Positions 49,001 to 59,372 of a stretch of 64,000 bases of DNA are shown here, in pieces. The stretch comes from Siphonodentalium dalli (lineage: Eukaryota; Mollusca; Scaphopoda; Gadilida; Siphonodentaliidae): contig CP136061.1 of the NCBI GenBank assembly GCA_032622095.1, positions 60,945,627 through 61,009,626 of the forward strand, given 5' to 3'. Made by a program: the position numbers and the translations under genes. Numbering within the stretch: the first letter of the stretch is position 1; each line of letters begins with the position of its first letter. The notes below the pieces were generated by a model that saw only the letters and a list, made by a program, of their open reading frames with translations, did not search any database and was not told where the DNA came from.

Positions 49001-49950
49001 TGATCGTTTTGTTCATCAATCTACTGGTAAAACAGCTCGTGAAGGTGGGGTGTGATATCAAACATGCTGAATCTGATGCCGATTTGAAAATCGTCTGTTT
49101 CATCAATCTACTGGTCAAACAGCTCATGAAGGTGGGGTGTGATATCAAACATGCTGAATCTGATGCCGATTTGATGATCGTTTTGTTCATCAATCTACTG
49201 GTAAAAACAGCTCATGAAGGCGGTGTGTGATATCTAATATGCTGAATCTGATGCCGATTTGATGATCATTTGGTTCATCAATCTACTGGTAAAACAGCTC
49301 ACGAAGGTGGGGTGTGATATCAAACATGCTGAATCTGATGCCGATTTGATTATCGTCTGGTTCATAAATATACTGGTAAAACAGCTCATGAAGGTGGGGT
49401 GTGATATCAAACATGCTGAATCTGATGCCGATTTGATGGTCGTCTGGTTCATAAATCTACTGGTAAAACAGCTCACGAAGGTGGGGTGTGATATCAAACA
49501 TGCTGAATCTGATGCCGATTTGATGATCGTTTGGTTCATCAATCTACTGGTAAAACAGCTCATGAAGGTGGGGTGTGATATCAAACATGCTGAATCCGAT
49601 GCCGATTTGATTATCGTCTGGTTCATAAATCTACTGGTAAAACAGCTCATGAAGGTGGTGTGTAATATCAAACATGCTGAATCTGATGCCGATTTGATGA
49701 TCGTTTGGTTCATCAATCTACTGGTAAAACAGCTCGTGAAGGTGGGGTGTGATATCAAACATGCTGAATATGATGCCGATTTGATGATCGTTTGGTTCAT
49801 CAATCTACTGGTAAAACAGCTCGTGAAGGTGGGGTGTGATATCAAACATGCTGAATCTGATGCCGATTTGATAATCGTCTGGTTCATAAATATACTGGTA
49901 AAACAGCTCATGAAGGTGGGGTGTGATATCAAACATGCTGAATCTGATGA
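46059..49950 (+). repeat. 87-bp (29-codon) minisatellite, ~45 copies, derived from relic-gene coding sequence
   Basis: The unit encodes F-I-N-L-L-V-K-Q-L-M, then KVGCDIKHAESDADL and a (M/T/I/K)IVW tail. The first unit (46059-46145) is the most family-like (FINLIVEQLLKVGC, KHTESDADLTIV), and the preceding residues are normal family sequence. The sequence after the last unit (TAIDASLTSHTIVIGEDTN) is the normal continuation, separated by an apparent 11-bp loss at about 49950. Because 87 is a multiple of three, long frames stay open on both strands (435 codons on +, 418 on -). An 8-bp loss at about 47520 and several single-base insertions ('aaggatgggg', 'gtaaaaacag') break the frame. No evidence of expression. 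Confidence 0.9.
47995..49566 (+). repeat. 786-bp higher-order repeat (two copies) inside the minisatellite
   Basis: 47995-48780 and 48781-49566 are near-identical at an offset of 786 bp. This equals nine 87-bp units plus three single-base insertions (two 'aaggatgggg' and one 'gtaaaaacag') that are shared by both copies. The few differences include ACA/AAA in one unit (about 48680 versus 49466). Confidence 0.85.
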
Positions 49951-50745
49951 TCGTACTGACTGCCATTGATGCCTCATTAACAAGTCACACCATCGTGATT
50001 GGAGAGGATACAAATATCTTTGTTCTTCTCTGCTAATATACTGAAACCGATGGTCATTGGTCACAGCATTTTTCTTTCGATCTGAACCAAAGACGAATGT
50101 CAAGAAACAGCCAACAATTTGTGACATTTAATAGTCATATCAAGAAGAAGCTATCGGCACCAATGTGCGACAGTGTACTATTGATCCACGCGATGTTACG
50201 TTGTGACACAATATCGAGACTATTTGGAAGAGGAAAAGCTGCTTTCTTGAAGATTTTGTTCCAATGATGATTTCCTCCAATATTGCGATGTGTTCAACAA
50301 TGTACATGCCCATAAATGCAGATGAAAGGGTCCTGGTACTTCTCTACAATGGTGATGCTGACATTAATCTCAATGAACTCCAATGAACTCCGATTTCAAA
50401 AGAATTGAAACGGGATCTTTACACATTCAGCCGCGACAACTTCCACCAACTTCATGTGCTGCAAAATACCACAGACTCAGAGTGTATTACCAGATCCAGC
50501 ACTGTAAGGGTCTATGAAATGATTTAGACATTCGGGATTTGAGTTGGAATATTGCAAATGAGATTGTGTCACCTGTTATAATGAACATGCCACCTGATCC
50601 TAAAAATCTGTTGAAGATCATTAGCTGTTATTGTTAAGGATTGCAATAACAAGCGATGTTCTTGGAAGAATAATGGATTGAACTGTTCTGCTGCGTGTAA
50701 AAATTATGCATCACATTAGACAGTGATAATGAAGACTTTTAGAGA
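49951..50745 (+). pseudogene. Relic gene, C-terminal segment (after the array)
   Basis: TAIDASLTSHTIVIGEDTN and IFVLLC then TAA (50034), YTETDGHWSQ with FFFRSEPKTNVKKQ in the next frame, LLIHAMLRCDTISRLFGRGK (50178-50240), ERVLVLLYNGD (about 50325), LPPTSCAAKYHRLRVYYQIQ (about 50440-50500), DPKNLLKIISCYC, and the Cys cluster CNNKRCSWKNNGLNCSAACK (about 50642-50702). The order matches the family C-terminus exactly. Multiple stops and frame changes. Confidence 0.75.
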
Positions 50746-50825
50746 CTTCAAGTTAGCTGAGTATATAGAAAACACGCACAACTTAAAGAACGCTTTTCTT
50801 GTGATTGCAGTTCAATTTTCACAAG

Positions 50826-51170
50826 TCTAAGCTACCCTTTTATTCAAAAAATATTCAAAATGTTTATATAAACAATCTCAATAGTAGCTAACACAAAATA
50901 TGAGAGATGTTCTCAAACTAAAATGACTTAAATTGACTGAATTGTGAACTCACATATTTCGGAAAAATGAAACGCTCTCTAATCAAATACTAAGCCACCT
51001 TTTTTTTACAAATACCACGTATGTGTTTAAAACCTTTATATACGATCTCAATAGTAGCTAACACAAAATATGAGCGATTTTATGAAACTTTATCCCCTGA
51101 AAATAACTTAATTTAACCAAATGGTGACATCACATATTTCGGAAAATATATATAAAAAAGGAAACTAGGT
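50826..51170. repeat. Two-copy tandem repeat, ~171 bp
   Basis: ATCTCAATAGTAGCTAACAC at 50874 recurs at 51045, within longer similar blocks ('tcacatatttcggaaaa' at the end of each). It lies directly after the relic gene. Confidence 0.6.
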
Positions 51171-52280
51171 CAAAAATCAGGTTGGTGACCTCACTTTGTT
51201 TTGGGACTTTTTGAATAGTGATGTCTGGTTACTACTCTATACATAAATGAAGAGAAAATGATTTTACAATATATGCAATTATTTTTGCAATATATGTGGT
51301 AAAATGAAGAGCGCCATGTGGGTGTCCAACTCATGTTTGGACTATTAATTGAAAGCGGTTACCAATAAAAGATTAACAGCATCTTTGACAACATCGGGCG
51401 TACACGAAACTGTATTTGTGTACCCCGATGTTTCGTCCATGTGCTAATGTACCTCATATGTACCTCATATGTTTCGGACACGTTCTCGTCAACCCCAATA
51501 TCGATGGTGATGGGGAAATAATGACCCCCATCGACATCGGGCTTGAAGAGCGTTATAGCCAATCAATCAAATTGCTCGTTACAGACTCCTGGATGTAGAG
51601 ACAATGTTTTGTCACTTCTGTGTGTCGATCTGCGGCTTATACACCGTGTATATGTTAGCCCATTTGAACCCACACTGAGTACGAAGAAGGCATGTACTTA
51701 CAAAATCAAGTTCGAAGCTTGGAGTAATATGTCGTCCCAGAAATAATGAAAAGTGAGGCATAAAATTGGTTTAAAATTAAACTGTCTGGCTTTAAATAGA
51801 GTTCTATTTCTGGATACCGAATGACCGATTCTTCGCTGGCTGGGTGATTTTATTCATGAAAGAGACGACGACTTAATGGTCGGTCATTATATTCGCAATC
51901 GGTATACATATAAGTTCAACAATTGCGTGGATGTCACGTGTTTCTGGAAGCTGGGTGGTGTTATAACAGTTTTTTGTTATACCACTCAACTTTGCAGTTG
52001 TAGCATTTCCAACCTCAAGAAAATCAGTCATTTTGTCGTCTAAAAATCACAAGTGTGAGCTTCGTATACTTCCAAAGTTCGAAATTGGATTGCATCGCGT
52101 TTCAATAAAATAAATTAGGCAATTATTTCAGCATTTAGTATTCACCCCTAAAATTTTAAGCGTTGCTAGTTATACATCGGAATGTATGAGGCACTGACCC
52201 AAGTTGATGTGTATTTTTTTTCTTACCATCTGCATATTTTCATTTCTGTTAAGCCCTTGAATTTCCCATTTCCACCCCCC
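51171..52280. other. Unrecognised spacer
   Basis: No gene recognised. Small hairpins around 51395-51430 only. Confidence 0.4.
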
Positions 52281-52788
52281 TCTGTGGCTCAGTTGGTAAT
52301 TAACCCTTTGATGACTGCTGGAGTTTCCTGATTTTTTGCGAAAACCATGTGCCAACGCATTGTTCTCTTATATATGCGAGTCGCCCATATGGCGCCTGGC
52401 ATGTACAAGATAATACATTGGCTTAACAACATTTACCTTGATAATGTAAGCCAGTGCATTCTCTTATATATGCGAGACTCCCTATGGGAGACTCCCATAT
52501 ATAAGAGAATGCACTGGCACATGGTCTTTAGTACTGCACCAATCCAGCGATGGCGAACCCGAAAAGCGCGGATTTGTGATCATCCAATATGAAAGATAAC
52601 ATGATCTGTGTAGCTGGGCAAGTTTGTGAATTGCTGCCCAGCCGTCGGTGGTTTCTACGTTCAGTGGAGTTATTTTCCGGTGAAATTTGCACTCTGCGCC
52701 TGTCTTTCCTCCAGCCGTAAAACTCTCAACTCGATCGTAATATATGGCATAACGGCTGAAACGACGGTAAACTCCAAAATACATAAAA
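52281..52788 (+). repeat. SINE-like sequence split by a T1 MITE
   Basis: The head TCTGTGGCTCAGTTGGTAA (52281-52299) resembles a tRNA A-box region. It is cut at TTAA (52300-52303) by a T1 MITE (52304 to about 52545). A plausible SINE body and tail follow to 52788, ending in the GGCTGAAACGACGGTAAAC box shared with 26.5 kb. Whether head and tail belong to one SINE is inference. Confidence 0.4.
52304..52545. mobile_element. Hairpin MITE, family T1 (right end eroded)
   Basis: Left end CCCTTTGATGACTGCTGGAG preceded by TTAA. Two hairpins: 52352-52424 (degenerate) and 52454-52519. The right terminus ('gcaccaatccagcgatgg') no longer shows the CATGAAAGGG-TTAA end. Confidence 0.55.
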
Positions 52789-52792
52789 CTTA

Positions 52793-53062
52793 ACCCTTCC
52801 ATGACTGGAGCTTCCTGAAATTTTGAGAAAACCTTGTACTAATGCATTCACTTATACATGTATATGCGAGTCTCCAATGGGGCGCATCGCATACATTGTA
52901 TATAAGAGAATACAGTGGCCTAACAATATTTACCCTGACATTGCAAGCCAGCGCATTCTCTTATATATGCGAGGCTCCCTATGGGGAAACTCGCATATAT
53001 AAGAGAATGTACTGGCACATGATTTTCAATGCTGCACCATCACAGATCCCACCATGAAAGGG
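52793..53062. mobile_element. Hairpin MITE, family T1 (full length)
   Basis: TTAA at 52789-52792 and 53063-53066. Left CCCTTCCATGACTGGAGC, right CCCACCATGAAAGGG. Two hairpins (52840-52917 with an extra ATGTAT insertion, and 52951-53014). Inserted at the tail of the SINE-like sequence. Confidence 0.65.
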
Positions 53063-53066
53063 TTAA

Positions 53067-53955
53067 CGTTCCATTTTTCGAAACAGTTCGTCGTCATCGA
53101 AGAATGAGACATTCAATTTCGCATTAATATTGCTACATGAATACAGGAACGTGGTGCAGGAGGGGTGCTTCGGTAAAAAAAATCGACAGTTGGAAATTCC
53201 ATACATGTCTGTCACAGTTGAAATGTTGAGACCCAAAATAGGTCGAAATTGTTCCTATAGTATTATTTTCTAAGAAGCATTTAGACAGAACGTCGTACAT
53301 ATTCCCACTTTTATTAAATGGTTTGGGGGTATAATGGCTACCTGTCGGAAATTAGGATCCACCTGTCTAACAGTTGAATCTTGAGATATCACTTGGAATA
53401 GTATTAGCCGGGGGGGGGCGTTTCTTGGACATGTGAACTTAAGTCTGGTTCAAAGGCAGTGCAGTTGGAAGATTGACACCCCGATCGGAGAACATCTATC
53501 ACGCCCCTGCTTCCCTCCAATTTTACACGCCATTGATGTCTCTTCTCGCAAAATCCATTAAGGGAAATGACGGCAGCAGATATATCGCAGAATCTATATA
53601 TTGTCTTGCGCATTTACTAAAGAGCTGCTGTATCTCGCGAGACAATAAAAGGCTTGATGTTATTGATCATAACCTATATTTGGTTTTTCTCTCGAGGACC
53701 GGTCGCTCATGACAGATTGTTCCTGGTCATAATTAGCCTTCATGTAAAATCGACACAAGGGATTACGTTAATCGCGAATGTTGTTCCCGAAAAAGGAAGT
53801 GCTTTGTCCCGAAGGCAACACGCTGATGTATGAATGACTGGCTGCTTCCTGCTGGGCCGATGTCGTGATCAATCGGCACTGTCTGGGACTGTCTATGAGA
53901 CAATATATCTTATGGTGGAATATGCAGATGGTTTTAAGAAGTCACCGGGAAGTCG
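53067..53955. other. Unrecognised spacer
   Basis: No gene recognised; G9 run at 53410-53418. Confidence 0.4.
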
Positions 53956-54018
53956 GTATCCGAGAGGTATAGCGCACTGCTCTCTCGTGCTAGCGAACAT
54001 GGGATCCAAACCTGGTTA
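53956..54018 (+). repeat. tRNA-like Pol III promoter / SINE head
   Basis: TATCCGAGAGGTATAGCGCA followed by an anticodon-arm-like TGCTCTCTCGTGCTAGC and a degenerate B box GGGATCCAAACC. Resembles a tRNA-derived SINE head; too degenerate for a tRNA call. Confidence 0.3.
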
Positions 54019-54784
54019 GGGTATTCTGACAAAAATCAAAACTCGGTGAGATACCAAGTTTGTCACGCTGAAAAGTCTCATCCGAGATAATAGAATAAAG
54101 ATCCTAATGCAAAATGTCGACCCCCCCCCCATTACAACATTTATCCAGGTATGTCGTGAGTGCAGTACATTGGGCGCGGACATTAATGGCTGACCCCGTT
54201 TACTCGCCTCGGTTAAAGAACGCTACTGGAGTCATCACAGGGTTATAAAGTTACTCGACCGTGGTAGCTATACCTGGACTTCGATCCGCATAATCTTTAA
54301 TAAATTGAGTAATATTTAGCTATGTAGTGTTTATTCTTTTAAACGCAAGATGTCGGCTGTATATAGTCTGTATATACAAGAATATGGGTTATATATATGT
54401 ATACTCTACATAACAGAAAAATTAAACTGATTGGAAGGCCAGGGGGACACATGGATGGACCGGAACGAATGGCAGTTTGTTTTTAGACAATGCACATTTT
54501 TTTGATTGGGTGGGATTAGAAACCCGGCCCGGTCTAACGACTCTAAGTCCGCCGTCAATACCACACGGTCATAGAGGCTACCACAAAACGGAAGCTCAAA
54601 AACATATGCAGCTTCTAAACTTCGGCGCATTGTGTGTTATACAGTCCCATCATCATGCAGGCATATACACAGGGAACTGCTCCGCATGCCTCGGTTACAA
54701 GTACATATAACATTTAGCTGTGCCAAAATGAAAAATCTCCTATATACCTAATACAGAGAGATCTTAAAATGTGCATATCGTGTC
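54019..54784. other. Unrecognised spacer with a C10 run
   Basis: Poly-C at 54121-54130. No gene recognised. Confidence 0.35.
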
Positions 54785-54872
54785 CTAAGGGCGTTGTGGT
54801 ATTGACGTCGGACTTTGAGTCGCAAGGCGCACTCGTCGTCACGGGCCGGGGTTCGAATCCCACCTAATCCAA
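54785..54872 (+). repeat. tRNA pseudogene or SINE head
   Basis: The perfect B-box GGTTCGAATCC at 54850-54860 is preceded by 'gggcgttgtggtattgacg' and 'ggactttgagtc' and followed by an A8 run. No complete cloverleaf can be drawn: the T-stem has mismatches and there is a long variable part. So a pseudo-tRNA or SINE is more likely than a functional tRNA. Confidence 0.35.
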
Positions 54873-56221
54873 AAAAAATGCATTGTCTCAAAAACACATG
54901 CTGTAAGTTAAGATAGTTAAATGGTTTGAAAGAAAGGAGAAGGTAGAGTTATTAAATTTTGAGGAGTGTACGAGGAGACAGTGTTTAAGTAGACAGTTAT
55001 AGACAGTGCAGGAAATGTAAAACAGTACTTGTTTATCTTACATACATGTATTATTAATGGTGTTCCATTAATATACCCACATAATCAATGTACACATGGC
55101 TAACAGTTCACAGCACGCGCTTGAGATCAATATAATTACTTAAGTTGCTATACAACTGACCTTTGCTCGAAAGTATAGCATTCAGGTGTCTGACAAGAAG
55201 CCATCGTAGGACAACTCATTGCATTTCATCGCTCTAAAAAGCGATATTATTATCCATCCCTTATCTAACACTATTTCTGATTGGGCAAAAGCCGTCACAT
55301 GATAATCCGAGGAAAAGTCATATTGGACTCCCAAAAGACATATTGGACTCAATCGAGTCCAATGTGACTTTTTTATCGGCACTCCGTGACGTCACGAAGT
55401 AACTCTATTGGCAAATGAATAGGTGAAATTGTGATGCGCGCGCAATACTCTGGTGGATTTAACAGACGTTTCACTTCCGCATTGATTTTGTTATTCACTT
55501 CCGTGTTTACTGTTCCAAATCATTCTTTCTGGTGATCAAATACAGGCTTTTATAGAGAATAAAGTGCCGACAAATACCAAAAAATAACCACAAAAGTTTT
55601 ATTCCCAAAATTTGATAAACATACAGATAGATAATGAACATGTCATTATACAATGTTGTGTACATGCCTATCTCGTCCAATATGACTTTTCACCGCAAGA
55701 AAAACACATATTGTACACAACATTGTACAAGAAAACCAATGTCAGAAATCGTAACGCGCTCAAGATCATATATTATATACACAGGATTGTAATTATAGAA
55801 TATAAAATATATTGGTTTCGCGAATGACCAACTCAGTTAAAATAACAATAACAACACCTTATTAACGAACCGGCGGCCGACTCCACCGTCTCCGACCACA
55901 ACCACCCGTGGGCTACTGAACGAAAAAAGTATATAAAAGTTGAAATATGAGACTTACGAATTATCTTTTTCATTTCTTTTATTTGTAATTGACATAGCTT
56001 ATCACAAACCAAAAATCAACATTATTGACATAACGTTTATTAACGACAATAAATGAAATTGAAATTCCCAACTACACCTTTTACCGGACTCGGCCTCCTG
56101 CTCGCAGTTCGACTTTTAATCATCCCAAAATTTCCCATTCTATAAATGAAACACCCATGTTAATGTCAGCGCCCACAGCTATCTAGAATCTCTAGGACAG
56201 TATACACGCGGCGCGCGTAAT
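54873..56221. other. No gene; small inverted repeats
   Basis: The inverted pairs at 55315-55370 ('catattggactc' and 'gagtccaatgtg') and 55652-55732 (ACAATGTTGTGTACA and TGTACACAACATTGT) are the only structures seen. Confidence 0.4.
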
Positions 56222-56605
56222 AATAACTTTATAATAAATAGCGACAAATATTATGTAATTACAAAATGGAGTATTCCAAAGGGTGCAATAGATAGCATTT
56301 TGTGAGAAACGAGAACGAGAAATCATCATTTACCAATTGAAACGGGTTCCTGGACAAACACAGAGTATACCGACCGTAAATGCAAGCTATGTAACCTGGA
56401 AATAGGAGACGAATTTCACATTATGCTTAAATGTCAAAAATTGAATGATATCAGGAAGAGACACATCGAACCATACTACTATATCAGACCAAACACGATG
56501 AAACTAAACGCACTTTTCAACACTAAGAAAGGTAGAATATTGGCCCATTTGACTCTCTTTATCCAAAAAGCCCTCAAATTTTGCCAGGAACACCCTGGGG
56601 CTTAA
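56222..56605 (+). mobile_element. LINE ORF2 C-terminal relic with Cys/His motif
   Basis: The frame reads KYYVITKWSIPKGAIDSIL, an in-frame TGA (about 56310), then RTRNHHLPIETGSW and CKLCNLEIGDEFHIMLKC, a CX2CX8HX4C motif. Residues such as RKRHIEPYYYIRPNTMKLNA follow, up to TAA at 56603-56605. This is the zinc-knuckle-like C-terminus common in non-LTR ORF2 proteins of molluscs ('RT.NHRLPIETGRW...C..C...IGDEFHY.L.C'). 5'-truncated: no RT or endonuclease domain in front of it. Confidence 0.7.
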
Positions 56606-57017
56606 CTATGGGCCAAGCTGAACAATCCTACAATATGGACATACTATATACCCCAACCCCTCCCTATGGATACACCACTCCTCATGTGGTACCACTCTAG
56701 ATTTTGCCCCTGATTTCAAAATGAAACTTCATTGGAACCACAATCCCTCACCCCACCCCTATGATACAACACCCACCCCTAGTAATTTTCATGCGGCTTT
56801 ACTCTACATTTCGCCAATTCTGCTAAAGGAAACCTCATTAGAACCACCATAACACCACGCCACAATTCCCACTGAAATTACATAGCTACTCCCACCCCTC
56901 CCACAACTCGCGCATGCGTCACGTATATTATGTATTACCATATTCTGTATTATATAGCTTCAACATCATAATATTCATGATAACTTTAGCTAATAAAATC
57001 GTATCGTATCGTATCGT
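56606..57017 (+). mobile_element. LINE 3' UTR and ATCGT-repeat tail
   Basis: A non-coding, C-rich stretch following the ORF2 stop runs to AATAAA (about 56993) and then four ATCGT pentamers (56998-57017). Simple-repeat 3' tails are typical of several non-LTR clades and mark the element's end. Confidence 0.6.
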
Positions 57018-57585
57018 GAGTTGTGTGAACGTAGCCTATGCTGAGGTCCATGTTCCGCGGTTGCCCGTTCCCTTCATCAGCGTAAATAGGATATATCCAT
57101 CCGCATTACAGGCGAACAAAGAGAAATGTTTTTACTGGAGTCATTTCTATGCACCGCGTAGCTACAGTTTAATCAAAGTAATAGAGTATACCGTAGTAGC
57201 ATTATCGACCAAATCTTTTGAAATTAAAATAAGGTACTTTGTTTTAAGGAATATTGCCTATAAATCAAATAATCCAATGGGAGTGAGTTTGACACCATCG
57301 ACATTTCCCAGTATATCAACAGCGCCATATACTCAAATCGCATTTATACTATACAAGAGGACACACAGGCATATGAGGTATATATTTAGAAGCGGCATTT
57401 ACGTATTTATGTATAATGAAAAGACCTTGATAAGCTGTTTTTGTTTGCAGCCGACTAATGCAAGTCGAAATTGTTACACTATCCGCCTCGGGGCTCATTT
57501 TACTAAGGATGCGTTCAGACAGATGGCAAAATTGCAAACGTTCATGCAGTTCTTCACAGATGATTATCTTCTGCACACGTTTTAG
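57018..57585 (+). other. Unexplained long open frame after the LINE tail
   Basis: A 223-codon frame opens at 56914 inside the LINE 3' UTR, passes through the pentamer tail and stays open to 57585. The part after the tail (about 190 codons) shows no domain I recognise. As the start lies in LINE non-coding sequence, it is probably not a gene as it stands. It may be chance or part of an exon. Confidence 0.25.
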
Positions 57586-58439
57586 TGATAAATTAGGAAT
57601 TTTGTGGTCATTCTAAGTGAACGTTTGCGAACAAGAGCCTGTCCAGAAAATAATCTCTAAATATGGTAGTTTGGTCAACTATGGCTATTGCGGGGTATGG
57701 TCATACGTACACATCACCTAATTATGGGGTAACGATGTAGCGCTTTGTGACTTCGGAAAAGTATAGGGCGAATTTACTGTGACAAAGTTAGTTAATGGGT
57801 ATTTGCCAAAGTATATTTGAAATGTACTTTTACGAAATCACTAAACACAACACTGTTATTCCCAAATAATTTTCTTCGAAATTAAAAACCTTATTTCAAC
57901 ACACACATATCTTGAAACGTGCCGCCATACTCAGCCAATTCACGATTTTGTTAATGCGCTTAAAGTCCCTCAATTACTTGTAGCATAGTTGCAGATAGAG
58001 ATGAAACATAGCCACATCAAATAGAAATCAATATGCACAACCATTAGTGTATGCATGTAATTGATGTCGTCTTCAGATTTGTATCACTTACAAATTAGTT
58101 TTTTCCAACGACGACCTGACCCAGATCCGCCGATTTTGATTTGACAGCGATCTTGAACAAATGTGAAATTACTCACTCATTGAAATGTGTATTTCAGGCC
58201 GTCTCTGTTTCGTGTCAAGAAATTTTGTCATAGGATATCGAGACAATGATATTGAAAGGATAACGGTGTGGTGTTTTGTGATTTCGGAAAGGTAGAGGGC
58301 GATTATACGTGAAGCCATTGTTTTGTTTTGTTTACTATATAGCAACCAGGTAACGGACATCAGCTTTCAAAATCGACGCATAAGAATATCGAACGTTGGA
58401 GCGCGTCACCTTTGATCCGGACTAGTGTATCGATAAGTG
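57586..58439. other. Unrecognised spacer
   Basis: The phrase GTGA(C/T)TTCGGAAA(A/G)GTA(T/G)AGGGCGA occurs at 57748 and 58279, suggesting a diverged repeat. No gene. Confidence 0.35.
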
Positions 58440-58440
58440 A

Positions 58441-58454
58441 CCCCCCCCCTCTCT

Positions 58455-58490
<36 letters not shown>

Positions 58491-58501
58491 ACACACACAC
58501 A
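58441..58501. repeat. Poly-C run and (CA)n microsatellite
   Basis: C9 at 58441-58449, then about 20 CA dinucleotides (58457-58501) with one CC interruption. Confidence 0.9.
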
Positions 58502-59067
58502 AATCTTTGATGTTAGAAGTGGTATATCCGAAATTGGCAAAAATTTTGTTTATTTTTATGATCGTAAAAACTGGTATAGTGACATACATGTATGGCATTG
58601 CCTACTGAGCCAGTCTAACGCATGTTCACTCAGAAACAGCTCAGAATCTCCGCTGCTGAGTGAACCCATAATATTGAACAGCATCCCGTTCGATAGTCTG
58701 AAACAAATAGCAGGGAATTTATTTCTTCAATAAAACAAAACAAAAGTAATACATCAGCGTGCAGCCAAGTTGAGCCAAACACAAATATCTACATGCCTCA
58801 GGCTAAGCCAATGAGATTTTAAAAATAGTTCTGTGGACATTTAAATGCGAAGCTTGAGCAGTGACGTCATACGGTGTGAGAAGCCCTATATAGCGATGGT
58901 AATACAAAGGATATCGGAATGCTTCAGACTATTGCATGTGTAGCTGTTCGTTAATATGTGTTCACTCAGACTTCTACGTGTGGAGTATGTAATTTTTCAA
59001 TGTTTTATCTCTTATTAAAGCCACGAAACACCACGAATGATTGCACGATTGATTTCTTGCCAGATAT
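58502..59067. other. Unrecognised spacer
   Basis: No gene or structured repeat recognised. Confidence 0.35.
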
Positions 59068-59071
59068 TTAA

Positions 59072-59298
59072 CCCTTTCTGTACTGAATGGATGTTCCCAC
59101 TCCTTTACAAAAGAATACATTGGAGTGGTCTATTTTTCTCCTGTAGGGGTTTTCGAGGAAAATAAGCAGACGGCAGATAATACAAGTACAGAATGGGTCT
59201 TATGTATTGGAGAAATATGTACAGATAATAAGTTCAACAAACGACTTATTGTCTGAACATTTCCTAAGGGAACTACTAGTCAATGAGTAAAGAAAGGG
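59072..59298. mobile_element. TTAA-flanked MITE, family T2 (copy 3)
   Basis: TTAA at 59068-59071. The right end AAGAAAGGG is followed by TTAC, an apparent TTAA mutation. Left end CCCTTTCTGTACTGAATGGAT. Shares CTAAGGGAACTACTAGTCAA with the other copies. No ORF. Confidence 0.6.
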
Positions 59299-59372
59299 TT
59301 ACAGCCTTACATCAGTTGTAGAATAACTTGCATGACACTAAAGAGATATCACTGTTCATTGAAGCGCTTTAA

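Larger units (their letters stand above)
43384..50745 (+). pseudogene. Relic of a large uncharacterised metazoan protein with PIN/FEN-like motif order, containing a 29-codon repeat expansion
   Basis: Pieces in all three + frames follow the N-to-C order of a recurrent uncharacterised protein family that I recall from invertebrate genomes. In order: DLPAADVVYHQQCSANFR; TEING and NVVTFRSTADIVCKSF; QAAMQATRPCVMLAPLQVGH; DIPDVSTDIVDQYVADNVDH; FLPMINLSPSEHSC; HKIVLRLGRF; PGYIGHRMDGSGFRDILESI; HILTGKACS; VLDGVVLLHRIPW; VIDGYGSSSTKNIPHQRR; the repeat array; VIGEDTNIFVLLC; LLIHAMLRCDTISRLFGRGK; LPPTSCAAKYHRLRVYYQIQ; and a C-terminal Cys cluster CNNKRCSWKNNGLNCSAACK. The acidic order VLDG / VIDGYG / HAESDAD / GEDTN resembles XPG/FEN/PIN nucleases; that fold is inference. 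Stops, frameshifts, an insertion and the expansion make it a pseudogene. I know no official family name. Confidence 0.75.

Noticed and set aside
46059-49950. CRISPR array
   Set aside because: Units are directly contiguous 87-bp repeats without unique spacers, in a eukaryotic context, and are derived from coding sequence.
54785-54872. Functional tRNA gene
   Set aside because: Only the B box is perfect; T-stem mismatches and the lack of a consistent acceptor stem argue for a pseudo-tRNA or SINE head.
58437-58733. 98-codon ORF with an HTHTHT start
   Set aside because: The N-terminus is translated (CA)n microsatellite; the remainder has no recognisable feature.
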